Below are positions 25,633-34,971 of a stretch of DNA of 64,000 nt, in pieces (the first letter of the stretch is position 1; the number at the start of each line of letters is the position of its first letter). Made by a program: the position numbers and the translations under genes. Source of the DNA: Haemophilus parainfluenzae. Lineage in GTDB: Bacteria; Pseudomonadota; Gammaproteobacteria; Enterobacterales; Pasteurellaceae. The notes below the pieces were generated by a model that saw nothing but the letters and a program-made list of their open reading frames with translations, had not been told where the DNA came from and made no database searches. Location: contig NZ_QEPT01000004.1 of assembly GCF_003252755.1 (NCBI RefSeq), positions 62,001 to 126,000 on the forward strand, in the 5' to 3' direction.

Positions 25633-27339
25633 TTATTCACCAATCACCGCGTGGCTGATTTGTTCAATCAAGCGCTTATAGGTTGCGCTGCCATCACTTG
25701 GATTTGTTTTGATTTCAATTAATGTCGCACGGCGGCGAGTATAAGCTTGTTTTAACACGGAGCTTAAATCTGCCCAAGTGTAAGGTAAAGCATATTTTAA
25801 ACCAAACATTGCGGCGACTTGAGAGAAATCACCATTATGTGGCAAGCGATAGAACTGCTCTTTCACCTCTTCATCCACTGGCAACATATCAAAGATTGCG
25901 CCACCATTATTGTTGATCACAAAAATAATAGTTGGTTGAGTGACATTCTTAAATAAGGCTAAAGAGTTCAAATCATAAAGCGCAGACGTATCGCCAATCA
26001 TGGCCACCACAGGTTGATCGGCACCGATACCGATACCTGCAGCCGTGGCTAATAAGCCATCAATTCCACTTGCACCACGGTTGGTATAAATCGGATACCC
26101 TTCAGGTAATTTGGTTAACGCATCAACCAAACGCACAAAAAGACTGTTTCCTAAGAACAAAATACCGTTGTAAGGTAAAACACGCTCAATATGATGTGCT
26201 AATGAGGCTTCATTAAGATTGCCACCGACTTGTTGTTCGATAAAGGTTGCACAGAATTTTGAAAGTGCCAGAGGTTCGAGCAACCAAGGCTTTTGACGCA
26301 ATGGCGGGTGTGCACGCAACCAATGATGAGCTTTGGCGTTAAAGCGAGTTTGCGTATGGTGGTTTGGATCAACTGCATTTTGACTTTGCTCCACCACCCA
26401 AAATTCGCCTTGGAATTCCGCTAAGAATTGGTTAATCCGTTTACTGATAAAACGAGAACCAAATTGAATCACGATATCAGCTTGAAGTAATTTTTGCTTC
26501 ACCGTTTGGTTTGCTAGCCAAATATCTGCATAAGGCATGAGAGGTTCTACACCTGATTGAATATCCGTAAGCAAAATCCAGCCCATGGTATTTGCCCATG
26601 AGTTAATGCCCATCGCTTGTTCAGGTGTCAATTGTCCTGCCACAATCACACCACGTTTTGTACGCCAAGTATCCCAATTCTCGTGCATTAACACTTCTTG
26701 CTGTAATGGTTGATGATCGACCCAATTTTTAGGCTGACTTAACCAACGTTGAATTGGCATTAACCAAGGATGACTGTCAATTTCTTGTTCTTGCGCATTA
26801 TAAAGTGGCTCTGCAAAAGGCACATTGATATGCACCACGCCTGGTTGTTGTTTTTGTTTATAGCAAGCTTGTTCTAACGTAGAAATTAACCATTTTGCCG
26901 CATAATCTGCCTGAGGTTTCGGTAGATTGACACTTGCCACTGGGTAATCGGCAAACATATTTTGTTGCACGATAGCTTGATTCGCCCCACACTCCCATAA
27001 TTCAGGTGGGCGATCAGCGGTAAGAATAATTAAATTCACGCCTGTTTGACGAGCTTCAATAATCGCAGGATATAAATTTGCTGCTGCAGTACCCGAGGTG
27101 ACAATCACGGCAACAGGCGCTTGAGTAGATTTTGCAATCCCCAACGCAAAAAAGCCTAAACCACGTTCATCAAAGTGACTATGGCACGTTGCACGAGAAG
27201 CATTTTGTAAACGCACAGCTTCTAGCGTTAAAGGTGTTGAGCGTGAACCTGGCGCAATACAAAAGTGACTCACGCCTTGGCGAACCAAGGTTTCTAAGAT
27301 CACCTTTGACCAACAACGATTAAATACGCTTACAGACAT
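25633..27339 (-). CDS. menD: SEPHCHC synthase MenD
   Basis: Thiamine diphosphate enzyme that joins 2-oxoglutarate and isochorismate, the committed step of menaquinone synthesis. At 568 residues it has the usual length. The N-terminal pyrimidine-binding domain begins FCIAPGSRSTPLTL, the middle domain has TADRPPELWECGANQ, and the C-terminal thiamine-diphosphate site shows GDTSALYDLNSL...INNNGGAIFD. Its start is five bases from the menF stop. No menB, menC or menE is visible in this window, so the rest of the pathway must be elsewhere. Confidence 0.96.
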   Translation of the reverse strand: MSVSVFNRCWSKVILETLVRQGVSHFCIAPGSRSTPLTLEAVRLQNASRATCHSHFDERGLGFFALGIAKSTQAPVAVIVTSGTAAANLYPAIIEARQTGVNLIILTADRPPELWECGANQAIVQQNMFADYPVASVNLPKPQADYAAKWLISTLEQACYKQKQQPGVVHINVPFAEPLYNAQEQEIDSHPWLMPIQRWLSQPKNWVDHQPLQQEVLMHENWDTWRTKRGVIVAGQLTPEQAMGINSWANTMGWILLTDIQSGVEPLMPYADIWLANQTVKQKLLQADIVIQFGSRFISKRINQFLAEFQGEFWVVEQSQNAVDPNHHTQTRFNAKAHHWLRAHPPLRQKPWLLEPLALSKFCATFIEQQVGGNLNEASLAHHIERVLPYNGILFLGNSLFVRLVDALTKLPEGYPIYTNRGASGIDGLLATAAGIGIGADQPVVAMIGDTSALYDLNSLALFKNVTQPTIIFVINNNGGAIFDMLPVDEEVKEQFYRLPHNGDFSQVAAMFGLKYALPYTWADLSSVLKQAYTRRRATLIEIKTNPSDGSATYKRLIEQISHAVIGE

Positions 27340-27344
27340 TCTTC

Positions 27345-28625
27345 TTATTCTCCGTTATTCTCTGCAAACAGGGAAATCAGCCCTGCCGCTTTACGTTCAA
27401 TTTCTAACCACTCTTCTACAGGTTGTGAGCCTTCCACAATCCCCGCGCCAGCAAATACACGTACTTGGTTTTCTTCAATAAAAGCCGAACGAATGGTGAC
27501 ACAAAATTCTGAGAGATGTTGACTCATCACACCTAATGTTCCAGCATACCAACGACGATCAAAAGTTTCTATTTCAGCCAAAGCTTTCTTCGCTTGTTGC
27601 TGTGGTAAACCTGATACTGCTGCCGTTGGATGAATCGCCTTCAGTAAATCGGCATCCGTACAAAGTGCGGTCAATTTTGCTTGCATTTTTCGAATCAAAT
27701 GCTGCACTTTGCGTAATGACTTTAATGCGACATCATCAACGGTAATTTGTTCCACTAAGTGACTGATATTTTGTGAAATATCCTCAACTACCAACCAGTT
27801 TTCATTGAGGTTTTTTTCATCATTTAACAGCCAATTCGCACGTTCATCGTTTTCACTTGGATTATCACTAACAGGTGCTGTGCCCGCAAGCGCCTCCGTA
27901 AATAACTGACGATCATCTCGTGCGAATAAGCGTTCAGGCGTCGAACCTACAAAACAGTGTTCAGCATTATCTGCCCATAAAAAATGGTAACAACCACTAT
28001 TTTTTGCTTGGCTTGCTGCAAGAAAATCTTTTCCGTTTAACTCACCCTGAAGACCAAACACGGTTTCATTCGCCAAAACAAGCTTGGTTAATTCCCCTTG
28101 TCGAATTCGACTGAGTGCTTGATTGACCCAATCGCACCACGTTTCTTGGTTTGCTTTTGGCACCATGCTTTCGATGGTTAATTGATTAAGTGGTAAAAGT
28201 GCGGTCGTTTTTTCGAATGAATTCAATACCGCTTTTGCCAGATTAAGCTCATTTGTTTCAACAAAAACTGAAATCTCAGTCTCGCCATGTTGTTGTTCAA
28301 TTAAAACTTGAGGCAAAATAAACTGGCTTTCACCTTGAAACTGTAAACCACCGACTAAAGGGAAATCGTGTTCTTGGATAAATTGCTGTGCCAAATTCAC
28401 ATCTGAAAATGACCGCACTTTCCCCACCGCTGCGACGGTTTTATCTTCATCACGAAAACGTAAATAAAATTGTGGATAAACAAGTTGCCCCTTCATCCAT
28501 GCCAAAAGATCAACACCCAATTTCATCTTCGTCTGAAGACGTGCAATAGCGGATTGCTGATCAGTTGTCACCAAGGTTTCAAACTGGCGAATTAGCTCAG
28601 ATTTAGCTTGTTCTAAAGGGCCCAT
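27345..28625 (-). CDS. menF: Isochorismate synthase MenF
   Basis: Converts chorismate to isochorismate, the first step of menaquinone synthesis. I use the ATG at 28625 (426 residues, the usual size); the frame is open to a TTG at 28685, but that stretch reads through an uptake signal and an A/T-rich hydrophobic run, so it is probably not translated. The chorismate-binding domain is in the C-terminal 260 residues, with KLVLANE, the EALAGTAP region, TAAVSGLPQQQA and FDRRWYAGTLG. Heads menF-menD-menH and diverges from alaA. No clear ribosome binding site is visible before the chosen ATG. Confidence 0.9.
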   Translation of the reverse strand: MGPLEQAKSELIRQFETLVTTDQQSAIARLQTKMKLGVDLLAWMKGQLVYPQFYLRFRDEDKTVAAVGKVRSFSDVNLAQQFIQEHDFPLVGGLQFQGESQFILPQVLIEQQHGETEISVFVETNELNLAKAVLNSFEKTTALLPLNQLTIESMVPKANQETWCDWVNQALSRIRQGELTKLVLANETVFGLQGELNGKDFLAASQAKNSGCYHFLWADNAEHCFVGSTPERLFARDDRQLFTEALAGTAPVSDNPSENDERANWLLNDEKNLNENWLVVEDISQNISHLVEQITVDDVALKSLRKVQHLIRKMQAKLTALCTDADLLKAIHPTAAVSGLPQQQAKKALAEIETFDRRWYAGTLGVMSQHLSEFCVTIRSAFIEENQVRVFAGAGIVEGSQPVEEWLEIERKAAGLISLFAENNGE

Positions 28626-28779
28626 GAAAAATAATAAAACACACAAAAAATTAGCCCATATTCTACCGCACTTTAATACATTCAAAAAATTTTTTTATTA
28701 AATCTTTTCAAGATAAGAATTTAAGCGTAAATTAGACGTAATTTTTGAATGAAAATCTAATTATCATAGGATGTTATTA

Positions 28780-29994
28780 ATGAGATCTTTTCCGAAATCA
28801 GACAAATTAGAACACGTTTGCTACGATATTCGCGGACCGGTTCACAAAGAAGCTTTACGCCTAGAAGAAGAAGGTAACAAAATCTTAAAACTAAATATCG
28901 GTAACCCTGCCCCATTTGGCTTTGAAGCGCCAGATGAAATTTTAGTCGATGTGATCCGCAACCTACCATCTGCACAAGGTTATTGCGATTCCAAAGGTTT
29001 GTATTCTGCACGTAAAGCTATCGTGCAATACTATCAATCTAAAGGTATTCATGATGCGACAGTAAATGATGTATACATCGGGAATGGTGTATCTGAATTA
29101 ATTACCATGTCAATGCAAGCCCTTCTTAATGATGGCGATGAGGTATTAGTCCCAATGCCAGATTATCCATTATGGACAGCGGCTGTGACGCTTGCTGGCG
29201 GAAAAGCAGTACATTATTTATGTGATGAAGAAGCGGGCTGGTTCCCTGCTATTGATGATATTCGCGCGAAAGTCAATGCCAAAACTAAAGCGATCGTCGT
29301 GATCAACCCTAACAACCCGACAGGTGCGGTTTATAGCAAAGAGTTACTCAAAGAAATTATCCAAGTTGCACGTGAAAATAATCTGATTATTTTTGCGGAT
29401 GAAATTTATGACAAAATTCTCTACGATGGTGCTGTTCACCATCATATTGCCGCCCTTGCACCAGATGTATTAACGATTACATTCAATGGTTTATCAAAAG
29501 CGTATCGTGTCGCAGGTTTCCGCCAAGGTTGGATGATTTTAAATGGGCCAAAACAACATGCCAAAGGCTATATTGAAGGCTTAGATATGCTGGCATCTAT
29601 GCGTTTATGTGCAAACGTACCAATGCAGCACGCCATTCAAACCGCATTAGGTGGCTATCAAAGTATTAATGAATTTGTTCAACCTGGTGGTCGTTTGCTG
29701 GAACAACGCAATAAAGCCTATGAGTTACTGACTCAAATCCCGGGTATTAGTTGCGTAAAACCAATGGGGGCGATGTATATGTTCCCGAAACTCGATATCC
29801 AAAAATTCAACATTCATAGTGATGAAAAATTTGTGCTCGATTTATTACGTAAAGAGAAAGTACTTCTCGTGCATGGTAAAGGGTTTAACTGGCATTCACC
29901 GGATCACTTCCGTGTCGTGACACTTCCTTATACTGGCCAATTAGAAGAAGCCATTGGTAAATTGGCACGATTCTTAGAAACTTATCGTCAATAA
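28780..29994 (+). CDS. alaA: Alanine aminotransferase AlaA (glutamate-pyruvate transaminase)
   Basis: PLP-dependent class I/II aminotransferase of about 404 residues that makes alanine from pyruvate and glutamate. The N-terminal part DKLEHVCYDIRGPVHKEALR and LKLNIGNPAPFGF is nearly the same as E. coli AlaA (YfbQ). The PLP lysine is in GLSKAYRVAGFRQGW, and NPNNPTGAVY and ADEIYDKILYDG are standard fold-I motifs. Of two close ATGs I take the second (28780), because AGG ends nine bases before it and overlaps the first. Divergent from menF; ends at a long bidirectional terminator. Confidence 0.93.
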   Translation: MRSFPKSDKLEHVCYDIRGPVHKEALRLEEEGNKILKLNIGNPAPFGFEAPDEILVDVIRNLPSAQGYCDSKGLYSARKAIVQYYQSKGIHDATVNDVYIGNGVSELITMSMQALLNDGDEVLVPMPDYPLWTAAVTLAGGKAVHYLCDEEAGWFPAIDDIRAKVNAKTKAIVVINPNNPTGAVYSKELLKEIIQVARENNLIIFADEIYDKILYDGAVHHHIAALAPDVLTITFNGLSKAYRVAGFRQGWMILNGPKQHAKGYIEGLDMLASMRLCANVPMQHAIQTALGGYQSINEFVQPGGRLLEQRNKAYELLTQIPGISCVKPMGAMYMFPKLDIQKFNIHSDEKFVLDLLRKEKVLLVHGKGFNWHSPDHFRVVTLPYTGQLEEAIGKLARFLETYRQ

Positions 29995-29995
29995 T

Positions 29996-30027
29996 AAAAA
30001 AGAGCGGTTAATTAACCGCTCTTTTTT
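29996..30027. terminator. Bidirectional terminator between alaA and ynbB
   Basis: AAAAAAGAGCGGTTAA and its exact complement TTAACCGCTCTTTTTT form a perfect 32-base palindrome with A-run and T-run ends. It serves the convergent alaA and ynbB genes. Confidence 0.9.
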
Positions 30028-30043
30028 ATTTCATGATTCATAA

Positions 30044-30979
30044 CTAAGCCCAAAAATAGCGCACCACATGGAAAAAAATTGGTGCAGAGAAACAAAGCGA
30101 ATCCATACGATCTAAAATCCCGCCATGGCCACTGATCATATTTCCCCAGTCTTTCACGCCCATACTGCGTTTCATTGCAGACATCACAAGTCCTCCTAAG
30201 AATCCCATTAAGCAAATTAACAAACTCATTAAAAAGGCCTGCCATGCGTTAAATGGTGTCAGCCAATGAAGCAACATACCTAATAAACTTGCGCTTAATA
30301 CCCCACCAACAAAACCTTCTACCGTTTTAGATGGCGATAAAGTTGGTGCAATTTTGTGCTTACCAAAAAGTTTACCCCAAACGTATTGCAACACATCACT
30401 TGACTGTACTACCAAGATTAAGAAGATCATTAATAAAAGATTTTTTCCTTCATAACCTGAAATACTAAGTGTCAGTAAAGCCGGAATATGTGAAATACAG
30501 AAGACACTAATCATCAATGCCCACTGAATTTTCGTAGAACGATCTAAGAAATTCGCTGGGTCACCCAGTAATGCCGAAAGAATCGGTAAAAATAAAAAGC
30601 CATACACGGGAATGAAAATCGTGAACATGCTAAACCAATCAATGGCGACTAAAAAATATTGCAATGGCAAGATCACATAAAAACAAGCGGCTAGCGCAAG
30701 ATGATCGCCTCGACGAATATTCAATAGAGAAAGAAACTCACGCAATCCCATAAATGAAATAATCAAAAAGAGCCCTATTACGCCATAAAAGCCCAACAAA
30801 CTCGCAATAAAGATAATCCCAATCATCACCCACCAAGCATTGATGCGAGCATTCAGGTTATCAATAACGCTATTCGGTGTATCCACGCCAGCTCTGCGTT
30901 TTAAAATATATCCCACTGAGGAAGCAAAAATTAAGGCGATAAATAAACCACCGAAGAGTTGCCATATTTCTGTCATCAT
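30044..30979 (-). CDS. ynbB: CDP-diglyceride synthetase-like protein YnbB (CdsA family)
   Basis: A 311-residue membrane protein with about eight hydrophobic segments and the full CDP-diglyceride synthetase signature: SAMKRSMGVKDWGNMISGHG continuing GILDRMDS. It should activate phosphatidate with CTP. It resembles E. coli YnbB more than housekeeping CdsA (segments LSPSKTVEGFVGGV and APIFFHVVRYF). It is last in a three-gene operon, six bases after the PlsC-like gene, behind ynbA. The complete active site suggests a working enzyme, but the product pathway is unknown. Confidence 0.85.
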   Translation of the reverse strand: MMTEIWQLFGGLFIALIFASSVGYILKRRAGVDTPNSVIDNLNARINAWWVMIGIIFIASLLGFYGVIGLFLIISFMGLREFLSLLNIRRGDHLALAACFYVILPLQYFLVAIDWFSMFTIFIPVYGFLFLPILSALLGDPANFLDRSTKIQWALMISVFCISHIPALLTLSISGYEGKNLLLMIFLILVVQSSDVLQYVWGKLFGKHKIAPTLSPSKTVEGFVGGVLSASLLGMLLHWLTPFNAWQAFLMSLLICLMGFLGGLVMSAMKRSMGVKDWGNMISGHGGILDRMDSLCFSAPIFFHVVRYFWA

Positions 30980-30985
30980 TTGCTC

Positions 30986-31618
30986 CTAAGATTTGCCTTT
31001 TTCACTGACATTTAAACTTAATAATGCCGATTGAGTGCGTGTTAAAAAGCCCTCTTTAGCCTCTCCGTTCTCAATCTTTAATGGTTCGCCAACATAAAGA
31101 TCACATAACAATGGTATTGGTAAAATAAAACCTTTTGGTAAAACATTATTCATATTGCTAATCCAAACGGGCACAAATTCGCAATCGGGATTTTCTTTTG
31201 CGAAATAGAACAATCCGCTTTTAAACGGCTGAAGTGGTAAATCATCATCCATCTTGCGAGTTCCTTCAGGGAAGATAATCAGTGAATCATTGACTAATGC
31301 TTCGCTCATTTGTCGTATGGCGGCTTTTGGATCTTGGCTATTACGCTCAATGAGTAACATATTGAAAACTTTATAGGCTAAAAATCGACGAATTGCGCCT
31401 TTCGTCCAATAATCTTTGCCCGCAACAGGACGGGTTTGCTTTCTCACTTCATAAGGCAATGAAATCCAAAGTAAGATAAAATCCCCATGACTATTATGAT
31501 TGGCAAAATAAACACGATGCCCTTCTGAAGATTGTTCCGCAATTGCGGCTTGTGGTCGAACGCCTGTAATAAAAGAAGCAAAACGACACAATAAAAAATC
31601 GATTAATCTTGCTAACAT
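30986..31618 (-). CDS. PlsC-like 1-acylglycerol-3-phosphate acyltransferase family protein
   Basis: A 210-residue acyltransferase with the HX4D catalytic motif NHNSHGDF near residue 41 and the acceptor-binding FPEGTRKM near residue 116. There is one N-terminal hydrophobic segment. Housekeeping PlsC has the same motifs, so the specific acceptor cannot be told. It lies between ynbA and ynbB with gaps of 11 and 6 bases; the set gives three consecutive chemical steps (acylation, CDP activation, headgroup exchange), which suggests a dedicated lipid route. Confidence 0.82.
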   Translation of the reverse strand: MLARLIDFLLCRFASFITGVRPQAAIAEQSSEGHRVYFANHNSHGDFILLWISLPYEVRKQTRPVAGKDYWTKGAIRRFLAYKVFNMLLIERNSQDPKAAIRQMSEALVNDSLIIFPEGTRKMDDDLPLQPFKSGLFYFAKENPDCEFVPVWISNMNNVLPKGFILPIPLLCDLYVGEPLKIENGEAKEGFLTRTQSALLSLNVSEKGKS

Positions 31619-31629
31619 AGTTGCTCCTA

Positions 31630-32235
31630 TTACGCAGTCACTTCCGCCAAGCCATTTTTTACTCGCTTAATACAAGTCACAATGAGCAAGATAATCACGA
31701 TATTGGCTACCCACCAGAAAAGTGAATGCAAGCTACCATTCACCGCATAGAGCAAACCGAGTACACCAAACACAAACGCACGATCGCTTTTCCCCATTGG
31801 GCCATCATAACGGCGCGTTTTACCTTGAACTTGCCCTAAAATGCCACACAATTCACTCAACGCCGCAAGCCAAATAATACTTGAGATTTGAATACCATCA
31901 AAAGGCGCGACAAAAGCAAAAGGAAGATAAAGTGCTGCATCAGAGACAACATCAGTAATCTCATTAAGATAGCCGCCTAATCGACTTTTTTGATTGAATT
32001 CACGGGCGAGCATACCATCAATAGCATTCAACGCCATACGCAAAAACAACCAAATAGGGATAAGGAAGAAAAGAGAAGAAAATGTCGGAAACAGTGCGAG
32101 AACCACACCTAATAAAATAGAAAGTAAGCAGGCAATTAGCGTAACTTGATTTGCTGTTACGCCTTTTGCTGCTAATTGCCTAACTAAAGGCCTAAGTAAA
32201 TTCTGAAATTTGGGTTTTAAGGCATAGATACTCAT
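31630..32235 (-). CDS. ynbA: CDP-alcohol phosphatidyltransferase YnbA
   Basis: A 201-residue membrane enzyme of the CDP-alcohol phosphotransferase family, which transfers phosphatidyl from CDP-diacylglycerol to an alcohol. The active-site stretch reads ALNAIDGMLAREFNQKSRLG then GYLNEITDVVSD. Against the usual D-xx-DG-xx-AR...G-xxx-D-xxx-D motif, two aspartates are asparagines (NxxDG and GGYLN); I remember the same substitutions in E. coli YnbA, so they mark this subfamily rather than damage. The acceptor alcohol is unknown. It begins 78 bases after era on the same strand. Confidence 0.82.
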   Translation of the reverse strand: MSIYALKPKFQNLLRPLVRQLAAKGVTANQVTLIACLLSILLGVVLALFPTFSSLFFLIPIWLFLRMALNAIDGMLAREFNQKSRLGGYLNEITDVVSDAALYLPFAFVAPFDGIQISSIIWLAALSELCGILGQVQGKTRRYDGPMGKSDRAFVFGVLGLLYAVNGSLHSLFWWVANIVIILLIVTCIKRVKNGLAEVTA

Positions 32236-32313
32236 CTACCATTTCCTTGTTTTTATTAGTAAACATAAAAATTTCGCTAATAATAGAATAGTATAGAGTA
32301 CTACTCAAGTTTT

Positions 32314-33228
32314 TTATTCGTCCATATAACCTAGGCTTCTTAAGGCGCGTTCATCATCCGCCCAACCTGACTTCACTTTAACCCAAAGTTCAAGATGTAC
32401 TTTATTATCAAATAAGCGTTCCATGTCAGCTCGCGCTTCCATACCAATGGTTTTAATTTTTTGTCCTTGAGCACCGATCACCATTTTCTTTTGGCCTTCG
32501 CGCTCAACTAAAATCAAGCCATTGATCTCATAAGTACCACGCTCATTCACTTTAAATTGTTCAATTTCAACCGTTACCGAATAAGGTAGCTCTTCCCCAG
32601 TGAAACGCATTAACTTTTCACGGATAATTTCCGACGCCATAAAACGCTGCGAACGATCTGTTACATAATCCTCAGGGAAGTGGTGAACGCCTTTACGTAA
32701 TGACTGACGAACAATTTTCTCTAATTGATGCACATTATTACCACGTTGCGCAGAAATCGGCACAATGTGAGCAAAGTCAAATTTACTGCCTAAATCAGTA
32801 ATAAATGGCAACAAATCATCTTTATTCTTGACGTTATCAACTTTATTGATGGCGAGTACAACAGGCGCCTTGGCATTACGTAATTTGTTTAACACCATTT
32901 CATCATCGGCATTCCAATGTGTACCATCCACAACAAAAATAATGAGATCCACATCCCCGATTGCCGAGCTTGCTGCACGGTTCATTAAACGGTTAATGGC
33001 TCGTTTTTCTTCGATATGAAGTCCCGGCGTATCTACGTAAATTTCTTGGTAGATGCCTTCTGTTTTAATTCCCACAATACGGTGACGCGTGGTTTGCGCC
33101 TTGCGAGAAGTAATCGAGATTTTTTGTCCCAAAATCTTGTTTAACAGGGTGGATTTCCCTACATTTGGGCGGCCTACAATGGCGATAAAACCACAATAGG
33201 TTTCTTGGTCTTGATTTAATTCGGTCAT
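32314..33228 (-). CDS. era: GTPase Era
   Basis: Essential GTPase that binds the 3' end of 16S rRNA and helps 30S maturation. The 304-residue protein has the G motifs GRPNVGKST (G1), TTRHRI (G2), DTPG (G3) and NKVD (G4), followed by a C-terminal KH domain with [14 protein letters not shown]. It ends with [10 protein letters not shown]. Its first four bases overlap the rnc stop. The lepA-lepB-rnc-era order is the same as in E. coli, without recO or pdxJ following. Confidence 0.97.
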   Translation of the reverse strand: MTELNQDQETYCGFIAIVGRPNVGKSTLLNKILGQKISITSRKAQTTRHRIVGIKTEGIYQEIYVDTPGLHIEEKRAINRLMNRAASSAIGDVDLIIFVVDGTHWNADDEMVLNKLRNAKAPVVLAINKVDNVKNKDDLLPFITDLGSKFDFAHIVPISAQRGNNVHQLEKIVRQSLRKGVHHFPEDYVTDRSQRFMASEIIREKLMRFTGEELPYSVTVEIEQFKVNERGTYEINGLILVEREGQKKMVIGAQGQKIKTIGMEARADMERLFDNKVHLELWVKVKSGWADDERALRSLGYMDE

Positions 33229-33908
33229 TTTATTTCCAATATTTTTAAAATTTGTTCTGCGGCCGCTTGTTCTGCTTTACGGCGGCTAGAACCTTTCGCA
33301 ATAAAAGTGCGGTCAATATTTGGTACGTTTTTTACCGTACATTCTACGGTGAAGGTTTGGCAATGTGCTTCGCCTTCAATTTTTATTACTTCATAGGTTG
33401 GTAAAGCGAAATGCTTACCTTGTAAATATTCTTGCAAACGTGTTTTGGCATCTTTTTGGTTATCACCCGGCTTAATTTCAGCGAGTAAAGTTTTATACCA
33501 GCTACGCACAATATCTGCCGCTTTATCAAAGCTTGAATCCAATGCCATTGCGCCAATTACCGCTTCCACACAATCTGCCAAAATAGATTCTCGACGAAAG
33601 CCTCCACTTTTCAATTCCCCTGAACCTAAGGACATATAATCTCCAAGCTCAAAATTGCGGGCGAGCATTGCCAGAGTTGGCTCTCTAACTAATGTTGCAC
33701 GCATTCTGCTTAGTTCACCTTCATTACAACGAGGGAATTGATGATAAAGCGCATCCGCAATGACATAATTGAGAATAGAATCACCTAGAAATTCTAGGCG
33801 TTCATTATGTTGAGTGGAGGCACTGCGGTGTGTCAGTGCCAATTTTAAGTTTTTTAGATCGGAAAATTGATAACCAATTTTTCGTTCTAGTCGATCTAGA
33901 TGATTCAT
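33225..33908 (-). CDS. rnc: Ribonuclease III
   Basis: Double-stranded RNA endonuclease for rRNA and mRNA processing. The 227-residue protein has the signature [11 protein letters not shown] near residue 38 with catalytic acidic residues, a second acidic site [13 protein letters not shown], and a C-terminal double-stranded RNA-binding domain ([20 protein letters not shown] ... [15 protein letters not shown]). Translationally coupled to era by a four-base overlap and one base away from lepB. An uptake signal (33305-33313) lies in the coding region of the RNA-binding domain. Confidence 0.97.
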   Translation of the reverse strand: MNHLDRLERKIGYQFSDLKNLKLALTHRSASTQHNERLEFLGDSILNYVIADALYHQFPRCNEGELSRMRATLVREPTLAMLARNFELGDYMSLGSGELKSGGFRRESILADCVEAVIGAMALDSSFDKAADIVRSWYKTLLAEIKPGDNQKDAKTRLQEYLQGKHFALPTYEVIKIEGEAHCQTFTVECTVKNVPNIDRTFIAKGSSRRKAEQAAAEQILKILEIK

Positions 33909-33909
33909 A

Positions 33910-34959
33910 TTAATTAATTTTTGTAAAGAAACGGTCTAAACGGAAGCCTGTTGGCCACTCATTTGGTTCTTTTTCTAAACTCATCCAAATATAAGTGGCT
34001 TTACCCACGATATTTTTTTCTGGTACAAATCCCCAAAAACGACTGTCATCACTATGATCACGGTTATCGCCCATTACAAAATATTGCCCTTCAGGCACAA
34101 TCCATTCTGCTGTAGGCAAGCCTTCTTGTGGATAGAATTCAATACCCGAATAACGGCGCATTGGCTCCACTAAAATACTGTGTGTCACGTCACCGATTTC
34201 CAAATATTCCACTTGCGTTGGGAATGCTGGATTTGTGGGTTCTTGTTTATATTCAAACGCTTTAGTTTGACAATCTACTTCACAAGGTTTGCCATCTTTA
34301 CCATAAACCAGCGTTAAAGCACTTTTTTCAACATCAAGGATAATACGGTCACCGCCTTTACCCACAATACGTTTGATGTAATCCACACCTGACATATTGT
34401 TTTTAGATGTTAACGCAAGATTTTCAGCATAAGCCGCTCGCGTTGCCCCTAAACTTGTACGAAGTAATGCTTGTTCCGGCGCTTTAAACACGATCACATC
34501 ACCACGTTCTGGTTTATTGCCTTCAATAATCGTATTTTGGAAAATAGGGTCTTTAATACCATAAGTATATTTATTAACAACGAGGAAATCCCCTACGCGC
34601 AACGTCGCTTCCATTGATCCTGATGGAATTTGAAACGGCTCAAAAATAAATGAACGTACAAGGAATACCACGGATAACACAGGGAAAAGCGAAGAAATAA
34701 ATTCTGAACCTTCTGAAATAGGCTCAATTTTCGCTTTTTCTTCATCCGTTAATGCTTTGCCTGAGCGCTGTTCTGCGCGTGCGATTTGACGACGACGTCT
34801 CGGCATCACAGCAAAGCGGTGATAACACCATAAAATGCCGGAAAGTGCGGTCAAAATCAGCAACAAAATACTGAATGTGTTAGGCAGTTGGAAATAATCT
34901 AACGCTTTCCAACCGGCAAAGCCTACGGCTAACAACAGAATAAAAAATACATTCGACAT
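33910..34959 (-). CDS. lepB: Signal peptidase I
   Basis: Inner-membrane serine protease that removes signal peptides from exported proteins. The 349-residue form has two N-terminal hydrophobic segments (residues ~3-20 and ~28-48, then ~90-105), the catalytic serine in [17 protein letters not shown] and the general-base lysine in [14 protein letters not shown]. The late box [18 protein letters not shown] is also present. The linker with [13 protein letters not shown] between the membrane segments is longer than in E. coli. Downstream of lepA with a gap of 12 bases, as in other gammaproteobacteria. Confidence 0.96.
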   Translation of the reverse strand: MSNVFFILLLAVGFAGWKALDYFQLPNTFSILLLILTALSGILWCYHRFAVMPRRRRQIARAEQRSGKALTDEEKAKIEPISEGSEFISSLFPVLSVVFLVRSFIFEPFQIPSGSMEATLRVGDFLVVNKYTYGIKDPIFQNTIIEGNKPERGDVIVFKAPEQALLRTSLGATRAAYAENLALTSKNNMSGVDYIKRIVGKGGDRIILDVEKSALTLVYGKDGKPCEVDCQTKAFEYKQEPTNPAFPTQVEYLEIGDVTHSILVEPMRRYSGIEFYPQEGLPTAEWIVPEGQYFVMGDNRDHSDDSRFWGFVPEKNIVGKATYIWMSLEKEPNEWPTGFRLDRFFTKIN

Positions 34960-34971
34960 TGCTCTACTTTC

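Noticed and set aside
28626-28685. 20-residue hydrophobic N-terminal extension of MenF from a TTG
   Set aside because: It reads through an uptake signal, starts at a rare codon without ribosome site and would add a membrane-like segment to a cytoplasmic enzyme.
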